The position numbers and the translations under genes are program-made. From NCBI GenBank assembly GCA_021817125.1, contig JAKAWC010000005.1:1-46676 (forward strand): a stretch of DNA of 46,676 nt, written 5' to 3'. This stretch comes from Microcaldota archaeon (GTDB lineage Archaea; Micrarchaeota; Micrarchaeia; Micrarchaeales; CABMGC01). Positions 35,599-43,598 of this stretch are shown piece after piece. How positions within the stretch are numbered: position 1 is the first letter of the stretch; each line of letters opens with the position of its first letter. The notes under the pieces are model-generated. The model did no database searches and was not told the origin of the DNA. It saw only the letters and a list, made by a program, of their open reading frames with translations.

Positions 35599-35618
35599 CC
35601 CACGGCTAAAGCCGTGGG
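35599..35618 (-). ncRNA. Right-end hairpin / likely 3' scaffold of an omega (re)RNA
   Basis: CCCACGGC-TAAA-GCCGTGGG; the tnpB stop codon (35606-35608) falls partly in the loop; element end GGATGTCAC follows. Confidence 0.6.
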
Positions 35619-36877
35619 CTTCCCCCTGAGATTATCTCAGGAGTATGTTCTCGGTTCGGCGACTCGACTTGCGGTCCCCGTTGGGCCGTAGAGGTCGTGT
35701 CTCCCCGAGCGTGACTTCCCGCATGCCCTGCGGTAGTTGCCCTATGCAATATGTTTATCGATGCGTTCATGTCCCTGTCCAACCGCAGGCCGCATCTGCC
35801 GCAGTCGTATTCTCTCATGGATAGCGGCGTGTTCTGGATGTTGCCGCAGCCGCTGCATGTCTTTGAGGTATTTCGCGGGTCTACCTTTATTACCTTCATA
35901 CCAGCGCTTTCAGCCTTGTATGAGAGCATCTGCACAAACCTGCTCCATGAAGCGTTCTGTATTGAACCTGCCAACCTATGATTTTTCATCATATTTTGTA
36001 TATGGAGGTTCTCCACTGCAAATGAGGTATATCCCGAATTGACGAGCATGTCTGAGAGTTTATGCAGGTAGTCGTTCGACCGGTTGTTTACACGCTCCCA
36101 TTCCCTTTGCAGCTTTAGTTTTGCCGTTTCCCTCCTTCTGGATCCCTTCTTTCTCCGCGAGATTATCCGCTGCCAGCGCGCAAGCGTTTTCCTCCTTTCT
36201 TGCATGAACTTCGGCTTCTCTGCCCTCTTCCCATCGGACATCGCGATGAACGAGTTCAGGCCAACGTCAATCCCAACAGGCCTTGTATTCTCTACTGAAG
36301 ATGCCGCACTCTCTTTCATTGCCGTAAATATCGCATAGTATCTCCCAGCCTCTCTTTTTATCGCCATTGTCTTTACCTTCCCCTCCATCGTCCTGTGCAT
36401 ATCTATCTTCATCGTTCCTATCCTTGCGACACGCAGTCTGCTGAATCCCTTTATGCGTTCTATCTGAAAAGAACCGTTGTCCTGAGGGTATGCCAGCGAA
36501 GCGTACGTGTCCTTCGACTTGAATCTCGGAAATCCTGCCCTGGTCCTTTTTCCGTTCTTCTTTGCATTGATCCTGCGGAAGAAGTTCTGGAACGCCTTCT
36601 GAAGCCTTATGAAGACGTCCTGCCGCGTCTGCGAATAGAGCAGGAGGAAGTATTTATTCTCGTTTATCGCTTCCCTCATGAACCCGTTCAGCGTAGACCT
36701 GTTTATCTTCGAGTTCCTGTTCTTTCCGTACTCCCCTCTTGACTTTTCCAGTATTTTGTTATATAGCCGCTGCGCAAGAATCAGCCTCCTGTCTATCTCC
36801 TCCCGCCTTTTGGCGTCAGGATGTATCCTAAATCTGTACGCCCTTGCGGACTCCATGCATCTTGTATCGAACTTCAC
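35606..36877 (-). CDS. tnpB: TnpB RNA-guided nuclease (IS605 OrfB family)
   Basis: RuvC residues in GIDVGLNSFI, AVENLHIQNM, LDRDMNASINI; zinc finger CSGCGN...CGRCG. Confidence 0.95.
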   Translation of the reverse strand: MKFDTRCMESARAYRFRIHPDAKRREEIDRRLILAQRLYNKILEKSRGEYGKNRNSKINRSTLNGFMREAINENKYFLLLYSQTRQDVFIRLQKAFQNFFRRINAKKNGKRTRAGFPRFKSKDTYASLAYPQDNGSFQIERIKGFSRLRVARIGTMKIDMHRTMEGKVKTMAIKREAGRYYAIFTAMKESAASSVENTRPVGIDVGLNSFIAMSDGKRAEKPKFMQERRKTLARWQRIISRRKKGSRRRETAKLKLQREWERVNNRSNDYLHKLSDMLVNSGYTSFAVENLHIQNMMKNHRLAGSIQNASWSRFVQMLSYKAESAGMKVIKVDPRNTSKTCSGCGNIQNTPLSMREYDCGRCGLRLDRDMNASINILHRATTAGHAGSHARGDTTSTAQRGPQVESPNREHTPEIISGGSPRL

Positions 36878-36903
36878 GTTAATATACTTTACTACGCCTT
36901 CAG

Positions 36904-36924
36904 CCCACCTCTGGAAGAAGTGGG
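36904..36924. repeat. Left-end hairpin of the tnpB element
   Basis: CCCACCTCT-GGA-AGAAGTGGG, 9-bp stem with one mismatch. Confidence 0.55.
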
Positions 36925-37117
36925 TTTTCGGCGATTTGTCTATAAGCGTTTTCTGCCCATGCGCCAGGCAGGGAGATAATCGAAAAGGATGAGCATCTAG
37001 TCAACACTAACCAAGGGCTTAGGGTGCCAATAGGTCTGCATGTTGGAAGGGCATCACGATTACCTTCTTATGCAAAGAATATGCATCCCCTCCTATTTAA
37101 ACATGCTGTCCAAGCGG

Positions 37118-37840
37118 TCAGATGATCGAGGTGAGGGTGAATATCAGAAGCACGGCAGCTGTCATCGGAATCATCATCTTCCAATACGCATGGTGGTACG
37201 TCTCGCGTATGATGCTCGAGGCGCCAAGGTAGATAAACTCCCCTGTGAACAATGCAAGTATCCATGCGAGATAGCTCTCCGGGAGCACGATGGCGTATGT
37301 CGATAGTACACCTAACACCGGAGCCATCGCGTCCATCAAAAGGAAGAGTGCGGCGTTCTTCGCGTTATGCTTGTTCCTGAACATCACAGTCACTGTATTT
37401 ATCCCGTCGTTAAAGTCGTGTGCTATGACTGCCAGCGCGACTATGACCCCAATTGCGGCATTGACCTGGAACGAGGCACCGATAGCGACTCCGTCAAGGA
37501 AGCTGTGTATGGTCAGGCTGCCCGCGCCTACCGGGCCGAGCACATGTGCATGCTCGCCTTCTTTCTCGTGGAAGTGGTGCGTCAAGAAGAACCGCTCAAG
37601 GAAGTTGTAGAACAGGTATGCTGCAACTACGGCAATCATCAGGTCTCTAAATGGCATGTTGAGGCTCTGCGCTATGCTCAGGCTTTCCGGGAATACGTCA
37701 AAGAAAGCGACGGCAATCAGACTGCCAGAAGCGAATGCAAAGAAGTAAGGCAGCCACCTCTTCAGTTTTATCGCCAGGATACCTCCAACCGAGGTCGAAA
37801 GGAACGTGGCAAATGCCAGCAGCAAGACTAAGTAGTTCAC
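37118..37840 (-). CDS. ZIP-family metal transporter (probable GTG start)
   Basis: HSFLDGVAIGASF and HDFNDGINT metal-binding TM motifs; several TM helices. Confidence 0.88.
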   Translation of the reverse strand: MNYLVLLLAFATFLSTSVGGILAIKLKRWLPYFFAFASGSLIAVAFFDVFPESLSIAQSLNMPFRDLMIAVVAAYLFYNFLERFFLTHHFHEKEGEHAHVLGPVGAGSLTIHSFLDGVAIGASFQVNAAIGVIVALAVIAHDFNDGINTVTVMFRNKHNAKNAALFLLMDAMAPVLGVLSTYAIVLPESYLAWILALFTGEFIYLGASSIIRETYHHAYWKMMIPMTAAVLLIFTLTSII

Positions 37841-37892
37841 AGTATCACGAAATAGGAAGTTACGCCATTGGCATCTATATAGCTTTGCGTAA

Positions 37893-38207
37893 TCACTTGT
37901 TCTTGTCAACCCACTTCTTGACGGTGTCCTTCGGGAGCGCCCCGATGGAAGTTGCCTTGACATCGCCTCCCTTGAACAGGAGCAGTGTGGGGATTGACAT
38001 TATGCTGTACTTCTGCGCGGTCTGCTCGTTCTCGTCAACATTCATCTTTCCGAACTTGACCTTGCCGCTGTACTCCTTTGAAACCTCCTCTATGACCGGG
38101 CTGAAGACCCTGCACGGTCCACACCATTCTGCCCAGAAATCTATCACTACAGGGATGCTCGACTTTAGAACCTCTTTCTCGAAATTAGCGTCGGTAAAGA
38201 TCTCCAT
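37893..38207 (-). CDS. trxA: Thioredoxin
   Basis: VVIDFWAEWCGPCRVFSPVIEE; IMSIPTLLLFKGG. Confidence 0.95.
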   Translation of the reverse strand: MEIFTDANFEKEVLKSSIPVVIDFWAEWCGPCRVFSPVIEEVSKEYSGKVKFGKMNVDENEQTAQKYSIMSIPTLLLFKGGDVKATSIGALPKDTVKKWVDKNK

Positions 38208-38237
38208 CGTTCCACTACAATATTATGCCACTATAAG

Positions 38238-38245
38238 TTTATATA
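38238..38245 (+). promoter_or_regulatory. TATA box of the histone gene
   Basis: TTTATATA, about 25 nt upstream of position 38268, followed by palindrome CCCTTAAGGG (38246-38255). Confidence 0.55.
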
Positions 38246-38265
38246 CCCTTAAGGGATGAGTATAT

Positions 38266-38316
38266 CAGTGATGAGATCTTTTCTGATGCTAGTGATGAGG
38301 ATCTTGAGTACTGATT
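38266..38316 (+). ncRNA. Candidate C/D-box sRNA-like element in the histone 5' leader
   Basis: C GTGATGA (38268-38274), D' CTGA (38283-38286), C' GTGATGA (38292-38298), D CTGA (38311-38314); C'-D spacer exactly 12 nt, D'-C' spacer 5 nt. Confidence 0.4.
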
Positions 38317-38319
38317 GAA

Positions 38320-38532
38320 ATGGCGAGCATATCCAAGCAGGCAATCAAAAAGTTGGTCAGGCAGCACTTCAAGGCAACCATAACCGACGACGGCGCTGCG
38401 GAGCTCGCACGCATCCTGGAGAACGAGGCAGCGAAGATATCCCGGTTCGCTGTCGGGAATGCGAAGAAGGCAAATCGCGCAAAGGTGACGCGTGACGACG
38501 TTCGGACATACAAGATAAAGAAGAACACCTGA
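38320..38532 (+). CDS. Archaeal histone
   Basis: Histone fold: ISKQAIKKLVRQHFKATITDDGAAELARILENEAAKISRFAVGNAKKANRAKVTRDDVRTYKIKK. Confidence 0.9.
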   Translation: MASISKQAIKKLVRQHFKATITDDGAAELARILENEAAKISRFAVGNAKKANRAKVTRDDVRTYKIKKNT

Positions 38533-38587
38533 TGGTGGTTTTGCGTTAGACGTAACGAAGGGCAAGGGCGAAAGGTACCGGACCGCT

Positions 38588-39094
38588 GTGTACGAAAACT
38601 GCGGCGCAAAAGAGTTCTGCATAGCCGAAAAGACCGTAGGAGGATCGCTGTTGACGAAGTTTACTCCTGACGGCGAGGTATTGAGCCAGAAAGCAGTCCG
38701 AGCGACCAACGTCGTCACGGCGCTAAAGGAGTATGCCGGCGTTGATGAGCTGAAGATTTCCAGCGATAGGCATTACGCGCCGACAAGGCTTAATGCGGTG
38801 TGCAACTCCTGCAACCGCGGGGAGCTAGTCCGGGAGCTCGACCTCAGCCCACCGGAACAGATAACGGAGGTGCCGGTCGTACCTATCTTCGTCTGCACCA
38901 ACTGCAAGAAAAGGTTCTATACGCTGACCGATGAATACCTGAAAAGCATGGTGGCCGCAAACATGCATCTGTTCGAGCACGAAGAGTTAAGGGAGAGAGA
39001 TACCGACGAGGCGATGTTTATTAGAACTTTGCAAGATTATATAGTTAGAATGTTTGCAGCTAAGAAAATCTCACGTGTTATGGTCAATAGATGA
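38588..39094 (+). CDS. Zinc-ribbon-containing hypothetical protein (GTG start, N-terminus uncertain)
   Basis: VCNSCNRGEL...FVCTNCKKRFYTLTDEYL. Confidence 0.6.
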   Translation: MYENCGAKEFCIAEKTVGGSLLTKFTPDGEVLSQKAVRATNVVTALKEYAGVDELKISSDRHYAPTRLNAVCNSCNRGELVRELDLSPPEQITEVPVVPIFVCTNCKKRFYTLTDEYLKSMVAANMHLFEHEELRERDTDEAMFIRTLQDYIVRMFAAKKISRVMVNR

Positions 39095-39098
39095 TTGC

Positions 39099-39332
39099 AT
39101 GGTAAGCGTATCTGAACTTTATGGGAAAAGAATAATATCGGTAGAGGGGAAGATGCTGGGTCAGGTCAAAGGCGTAATCCTTAACATGGTCGATGGAGAG
39201 GTCTCTTACCTGCTTACGGACAAGATGGAGACGCTAGGAAAGGAGGATCCAAGAGGCGAGCTCCAGAGGAAGGGGGTCCTCTACAAGCGGGTTAAGAAGG
39301 TCGACGAGTCAATAATCGTCGGCGCTAAATAA
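39099..39332 (+). CDS. PRC-barrel domain protein
   Basis: MVSVSELYGKRIISVEGKMLGQVKGVILNMVDGEVSYLLTDK. Confidence 0.82.
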   Translation: MVSVSELYGKRIISVEGKMLGQVKGVILNMVDGEVSYLLTDKMETLGKEDPRGELQRKGVLYKRVKKVDESIIVGAK

Positions 39333-39335
39333 GTA

Positions 39336-40436
39336 TCAGCCTCTTTCTCTCAGGAAGAGCCGTTTCAGTATTAGCGTAGGTCTATCCATGTCACCATGCT
39401 TGCCCAGGAAGCTGTCCATGCCAAGCATCCCCATAACGCCGAGCGCGCTCTCTACGCCGCGGGTCCCAAGTCCCGAGTAGAGCTTATTGACAATAGAATG
39501 CATCTTCAGGTCCATCAAGAAGCCTTTCCTGAATGCCTTGTCGTAAGCTTCAAGCGAATCCCCGTCGCGGATATGATTATTTATCGCATCCGCAGCGAGC
39601 ATAGCGGCGTTCCCTCCGAAGATAATGCCTCCGCCTGTGGATGGCTTCACCTGCCCGGCAGCGTCCCCGACGAGTAGCACCTCCCCCGCATTATCAACGA
39701 TCTTTCTCCTTAACGACATCGGGATGATGCAAGCGGCCCCATCAAGCATCTTCGCATTGCCGATAACGCTCTTTACCTCCTCCCTTTTTATGAAGTTGTC
39801 GAAAGCTCTCTTCGCGTTGCCATAGGCAGGGTCCACGCCGATGCCTACCTCTAGCACGTCCTTCGTGTTCGGGCAGAACCATGCGAAGAAGTTCGGGGAT
39901 ATGTCGCGTCCGAAGAACAGATCTACCATGTCATCAAGCCCGCCGACGTCGTATTCCGCCTTGTATGTCAGGACGTGCTTTCCCATCCCTCCCATCGCGA
40001 AGTGCCTTGCCACTGTCGAGACCGCACCGTCCGCCCCAACCATTATATTATCAGCGTGAAGCTGGTCCAATGCCTGTCCGTCGATCTTCTTCCCAGTGAC
40101 CACCTTTGCGCCAGCAGCCTCCGCCTCGTCCCTGCATATCTCGTTGAGCTTTATCCTATCGAGCACATAGGCGATGTCGCCGCCAGCCCTTATTGTCATC
40201 TCTCTCTTGCCCGCGTGTATCCTTGCGCCCCTGAGCGTGTTTGTTATACCGCTTCGGTATCCTATCTTAAGCCCTGCAAGGCCGCTGATTGAGAGTATCC
40301 CAGAGGCCCTTACCGGGAAGCCAAGCCGCGTCTTCTGATCGTAAACAGTGGTCTCTACCCCATGCCTTCCAAGGCTCCTTGCCGCGATAAGTCCAGATGT
40401 CGCAGCGCCGACTATCGCCACTCTTTCTCTCTTCAT
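39336..40436 (-). CDS. Geranylgeranyl reductase-family FAD-dependent oxidoreductase
   Basis: VAIVGAATSGLIAARSLGRHGVETTVYDQ; VGADGAVSTVAR; LLVGDAAGQVKPSTGGGIIFGGNAAMLAADAI. Confidence 0.9.
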   Translation of the reverse strand: MKRERVAIVGAATSGLIAARSLGRHGVETTVYDQKTRLGFPVRASGILSISGLAGLKIGYRSGITNTLRGARIHAGKREMTIRAGGDIAYVLDRIKLNEICRDEAEAAGAKVVTGKKIDGQALDQLHADNIMVGADGAVSTVARHFAMGGMGKHVLTYKAEYDVGGLDDMVDLFFGRDISPNFFAWFCPNTKDVLEVGIGVDPAYGNAKRAFDNFIKREEVKSVIGNAKMLDGAACIIPMSLRRKIVDNAGEVLLVGDAAGQVKPSTGGGIIFGGNAAMLAADAINNHIRDGDSLEAYDKAFRKGFLMDLKMHSIVNKLYSGLGTRGVESALGVMGMLGMDSFLGKHGDMDRPTLILKRLFLRERG

Positions 40437-40531
40437 AGAACCCGCACGATACCTTTAAGAACTTCTCTCTGTCTAATGATAAGAAGATAGTAAACCTAGT
40501 ATAAATAAGTTTTCTATTACTGGGGGACTTT

Positions 40532-43500
40532 ATGGTGCTTGCAACCCTGATTATAGCCTTCATATCGATAATGGCTCCTGGCTTCTTTCTTGCGCTAGCC
40601 CTGCTCAAGAAGACGGGGATGTCCTGGTTTGAGATAACCGTCTTCGGTTTCATACTAGGGCTTATCTTCCCTCCAACGCTCACCTGGCTCGAGGCGTACC
40701 TGATTCCGATCTCATCTGTGTTCTCCTTCTCGGCAGGTCTATACGAAGCCAATGTGTTCCTTCTGACTATCATAGGCGTAGTCCTATCCTGGTGGCAGGG
40801 CGCACTTGACTTCAAGGTGATGGGCGTGCCGTCTCCAGGCTCTTCGCAAGTGAGTGCTAGAGAGTCCCTCACCGCGGACTACAAATCAAGGGTTGTGGAG
40901 CTGAGGCACAGGGTCTCGGCGCTGAACGTAGACATGAAACTCATAAGGAGTCACGAGCAGGAGGAGGACGAGCTTACGAAGAGACACCAGAACGAGTTAA
41001 GTTCCCTCAAGAACATCGGCTCAGAGGAGAAGGCGAGGCTCGCGGAGATGCACGCCCGAGAGGAAAATGGTCTGATGGAGTTGCACGAGCGAGAGGAGAG
41101 ATCCATGCTCAGCGGATCAGCCGCAACCACCGCGCCATTCTTCAACAGGCAGACTCTGGTCTGGGTCATACTTCTCGGATTGATGCTGTTCACGTTCGCC
41201 ACCAGGATCGCGAGCCTGGGGATAGCGGCACACTTCTTCGAATTCGACCCGTACTTCGACATGATAAGCACGCAGTACATACTCACATATGGTCATCAGC
41301 TGGCGTACGACCATGCCGCATGGCCCACTGCCGTGAACGGAACGATCCACAGGATCCAACCGATAGTGCCGTACCTGGAGGCTTACTGGTACAACCTTGC
41401 AGGCGGTAACCCAAACCAGAACATAGACATCACGCTCCTCAGCAACGTATCGAGCTTCTATCCTCCGATAATGGCAGCGCTCCTAGTCTTCGTGGTGTTC
41501 ATCTTCCTCTATTATGAATACGGCGCCTTCGCCGGACTGATAGGCGCAGGGTTTACGACGGTCATGCCAGCCCTTCTCACCACATTCATAGCCGGCGAGC
41601 AGCTGCTCGAGCCGTGGGGTATATTCGCGATGTTCTTCTTCTACGCAACCTACCTTCTGGCGGTGAAGAACATGAAGGAGACGCGCTATGCGATACTCGC
41701 AGGCATAGCGTTCGCGTCGACATTCCTCGGCGCCCATTACTACACCGTCAACGCCGGGGTGCTCGCTGTATACATAGCGCTGCAGGGCATAGTCGACGTG
41801 CTCAGGAACAAGTCGACCAAAGACTTCTACATAATGAACGCCAAGGTGCTCGCTGTAATAGCTCTCTTCTATCTGGCGTACGCACCATACAACACCGCTC
41901 TCGCCCAGGGGATGCCCCTGATACTCGGAATCATCCCTGTCATCGTAGGATTCCCGCTCGGCGCGCTTGTGCTGGTGCTGCTCTTCGAATACATACCAAC
42001 TCTTGCACGTGAGCGCAACATCATAAGCAGCCTGAACCCGACCATATACGTCATCTGGCTCGCCATCCTGGTAGCCATCGCGTCCATCGCAGTCTTCCTG
42101 ACACCTCTCGGCGGTCCGGTGCGCGCATACCTACAGCTTAGCCAGCACTATACTACTCCATCCATCCCGCTCTTCGCGACCGTCCAGGAGTATGCGCCAA
42201 CTGGCTTCTTTACATACAACTTCGGCTCCAGCGGCTTCGGTCTGATAGGCTGGTCAATAGGCGGCCTGTCCCTCCTGGTTTGGGCGGTGCTCATACTCTT
42301 TGGCGTGCTCGCTGTTCGCAGCATATGGGAGAGTGACTCCAAGATCAGCATACTAACGATATCTGCAATAGCGCCCCTCGCGTTCGCCGGCATGATGGAG
42401 GTCAAGTACCTGCCGCACTTCGGGGTCGGCTACATAATCGCAATAGGTTTCATACTTGGCGAGCTCTTGCTGATAGTCAAGAACAACCCTCATCACCTAC
42501 AGAGGAACATAATCTATGGGGTAGGCATAGCCCTGGTGCTCATCGAGTCCTTCACGATGCTCGGGCTCTTCGCAGCCGCAGCGAATCCGAACTGTGCCAC
42601 GATATCCAACTCCGGCAACGGCGTGGGCTTCGACATATACTGTAATACAGTGCCACAGTACTGGCTGTCTGCAACCAACTGGATGCGTACCAACGTCGGC
42701 CCATATGCACCAAGAATACTCTCATGGTGGGACTATGGGGACTGGATAAACTGGTTCGGAAACAGCAACGCCGTGCTCAGGGGAGACAACGCCGTCGCGA
42801 CACTTGATTACGCTACCGCAGCGCGCTTCGTGCTTGGCTCGTCTGATGGCTACACTCCAGCGAACCTTGCCGGCTTCATGGACTCCATCCAGGCAAAGTA
42901 CCTGCTGTTCGACGACCAGCTCGTCCCCAAATGGGGTGCGCTCGACTTCCTGGCGTGCGTCCACGCGAACGAGACAAGCTTGGCGTTCGCAGAGTCTCAG
43001 GGTCAGCAATACGGGCAGCCGTATGTGCTGGGCACATCGCAGTGCGAACTTTCCCACGATCCAGCAGCGATCCTCATCCCATCGAACTTCAACAACATAA
43101 ACAATTATTGTTCATTCCCTGGCAACTCTTCTTCCACTGCACTGAAAAGCATCCTGGTGGTCGGCAACCAGGCGTCGAACCAGACCTACTGTGCCCCCGC
43201 CAGCGTCTCCACGGTCGGCCCTACCTTCCTGTACAACCTAAACGGGACGAGGACCAACATAGTGTTCCTGCCTACTACAGAGTTCTACAACGGGCAGACT
43301 ACGATAGGGGGGCAGACATACCTCAGTTTCACGCTCATCTACCTGCCGAACGGCAAGAATGGCACGATAACCGATGCTCCTTCGCAATTCTACAGCTCGA
43401 ACTTCTACAAAGGGTTCTTCCTCGGCAAGCTACCCGGATTCAATCTAGTCTACCCATCGAACTTCACCGGAGTCAACTATGTGAACTCATCAGCACCAAT

Positions 43501-43594
43501 AATGATATTCGCGCTCAACAACTTCACCGGCACGCTGCCGTATGTGGTGCCAAAGCCAAGCTACATACACAATAACTACACGATGCCTGGCTGA
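40532..43594 (+). CDS. aglB: Oligosaccharyltransferase AglB/STT3 with long N-terminal extension
   Basis: FEFDPYFDMISTQYIL and catalytic RILSWWDYGDWINWFGN motif; about 13 TM helices; extracellular C-terminal domain. Confidence 0.92.
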   Translation: MVLATLIIAFISIMAPGFFLALALLKKTGMSWFEITVFGFILGLIFPPTLTWLEAYLIPISSVFSFSAGLYEANVFLLTIIGVVLSWWQGALDFKVMGVPSPGSSQVSARESLTADYKSRVVELRHRVSALNVDMKLIRSHEQEEDELTKRHQNELSSLKNIGSEEKARLAEMHAREENGLMELHEREERSMLSGSAATTAPFFNRQTLVWVILLGLMLFTFATRIASLGIAAHFFEFDPYFDMISTQYILTYGHQLAYDHAAWPTAVNGTIHRIQPIVPYLEAYWYNLAGGNPNQNIDITLLSNVSSFYPPIMAALLVFVVFIFLYYEYGAFAGLIGAGFTTVMPALLTTFIAGEQLLEPWGIFAMFFFYATYLLAVKNMKETRYAILAGIAFASTFLGAHYYTVNAGVLAVYIALQGIVDVLRNKSTKDFYIMNAKVLAVIALFYLAYAPYNTALAQGMPLILGIIPVIVGFPLGALVLVLLFEYIPTLARERNIISSLNPTIYVIWLAILVAIASIAVFLTPLGGPVRAYLQLSQHYTTPSIPLFATVQEYAPTGFFTYNFGSSGFGLIGWSIGGLSLLVWAVLILFGVLAVRSIWESDSKISILTISAIAPLAFAGMMEVKYLPHFGVGYIIAIGFILGELLLIVKNNPHHLQRNIIYGVGIALVLIESFTMLGLFAAAANPNCATISNSGNGVGFDIYCNTVPQYWLSATNWMRTNVGPYAPRILSWWDYGDWINWFGNSNAVLRGDNAVATLDYATAARFVLGSSDGYTPANLAGFMDSIQAKYLLFDDQLVPKWGALDFLACVHANETSLAFAESQGQQYGQPYVLGTSQCELSHDPAAILIPSNFNNINNYCSFPGNSSSTALKSILVVGNQASNQTYCAPASVSTVGPTFLYNLNGTRTNIVFLPTTEFYNGQTTIGGQTYLSFTLIYLPNGKNGTITDAPSQFYSSNFYKGFFLGKLPGFNLVYPSNFTGVNYVNSSAPIMIFALNNFTGTLPYVVPKPSYIHNNYTMPG

Positions 43595-43598
43595 GCCG

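Larger units (their letters stand above)
35589..36940 (-). mobile_element. IS605-family (IS1341-type, tnpB-only) element; left boundary exact to a few nt, right boundary approximate
   Basis: TnpB ORF flanked by right-end hairpin (35599-35618) and left-end imperfect hairpin (36904-36924); no tnpA within it. Confidence 0.8.

Noticed and set aside
34208-35629. 473-aa + strand ORF
   Set aside because: Antisense to hisS, which has full class II synthetase motifs; GC-rich codon usage produces long antisense frames.
36930-37110. RNase P RNA or SRP RNA in the noncoding stretch beside the TnpB element
   Set aside because: No conserved core motifs of either RNA could be recognised by eye.
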